Positions 59,912 through 64,000 of a stretch of DNA of 64,000 nucleotides are shown in pieces. The stretch's first letter is position 1; every line of letters starts with the position of its first letter. The notes under the pieces are model-generated. The model searched no databases. It saw only the letters and a list, made by a program, of their open reading frames with translations, and was not told where the DNA came from. Location: positions 3,910,001-3,974,000 of the forward strand of contig JAEMBT020000002.1 of assembly GCA_018873245.2 (NCBI GenBank), in the 5' to 3' direction. The position numbers and the translations under genes are program-made. The stretch is from Archegozetes longisetosus (taxonomy: Eukaryota; Arthropoda; Arachnida; Sarcoptiformes; Trhypochthoniidae).

Positions 59912-64000
<4,089 letters not shown>

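Overview
The window is animal nuclear DNA. Genes are split by GT-AG introns, the sequence is strongly AT-rich, and much of the non-coding space is filled with Tc1/mariner, pogo-like and hAT DNA transposons and their foldback derivatives. The gene families (a pickpocket-like DEG/ENaC channel, a RYamide/luqin-type peptide receptor, a blue cheese/WDFY3 orthologue), the mixture of 57-86 bp introns with multi-kilobase ones, and SETMAR-type mariners fit an arthropod. A chelicerate such as a mite is possible, but this is inference from gene style and not from a diagnostic marker.

Layout. 1-1438 (+): last exon of a DEG/ENaC sodium channel, cut at the window edge. 1.4-10.9 kb: mostly unrecognised AT-rich DNA with a deleted mariner at 3.2-3.75 kb. 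10.96-29.16 kb (-): three exons of a class A neuropeptide GPCR with introns of 12,042 and 5,202 bp. Those introns hold nested palindromic elements, two of them near 20-21 kb. 29-43 kb: intergenic, with TA-flanked miniature elements, a twice-invaded repeat family, a hAT element that keeps part of its dimerisation domain, and a nearly intact Tc1/mariner element with one frameshift (40.8-42.1 kb). 43.6-47 kb: transposase remnants and a hAT MITE. 48.3-50.6 kb (-): a small, multi-exon secreted-peptide precursor that no single long reading frame reveals. 52.6-58.3 kb: two hAT elements, a foldback element, a Tc1-like fragment and a full-length dead mariner. 59.9-64 kb (-): the C-terminal part (PH-BEACH, WD40, LIR, FYVE) of a WDFY3/blue cheese orthologue with nine short-intron exons.

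The most notable find is the peptide precursor. A signal-peptide exon, an acidic spacer exon and two tiny symmetric phase 2-2 exons join in frame and encode a tandem of similar peptides, each followed by the amidation/convertase site G-K-K-K-R. I do not recognise the peptide family. A peptide GPCR and a DEG/ENaC channel (a family with some peptide-gated members) share the window, but no functional link can be shown from sequence alone. WDFY3 is a housekeeping selective-autophagy scaffold and is independent of these.
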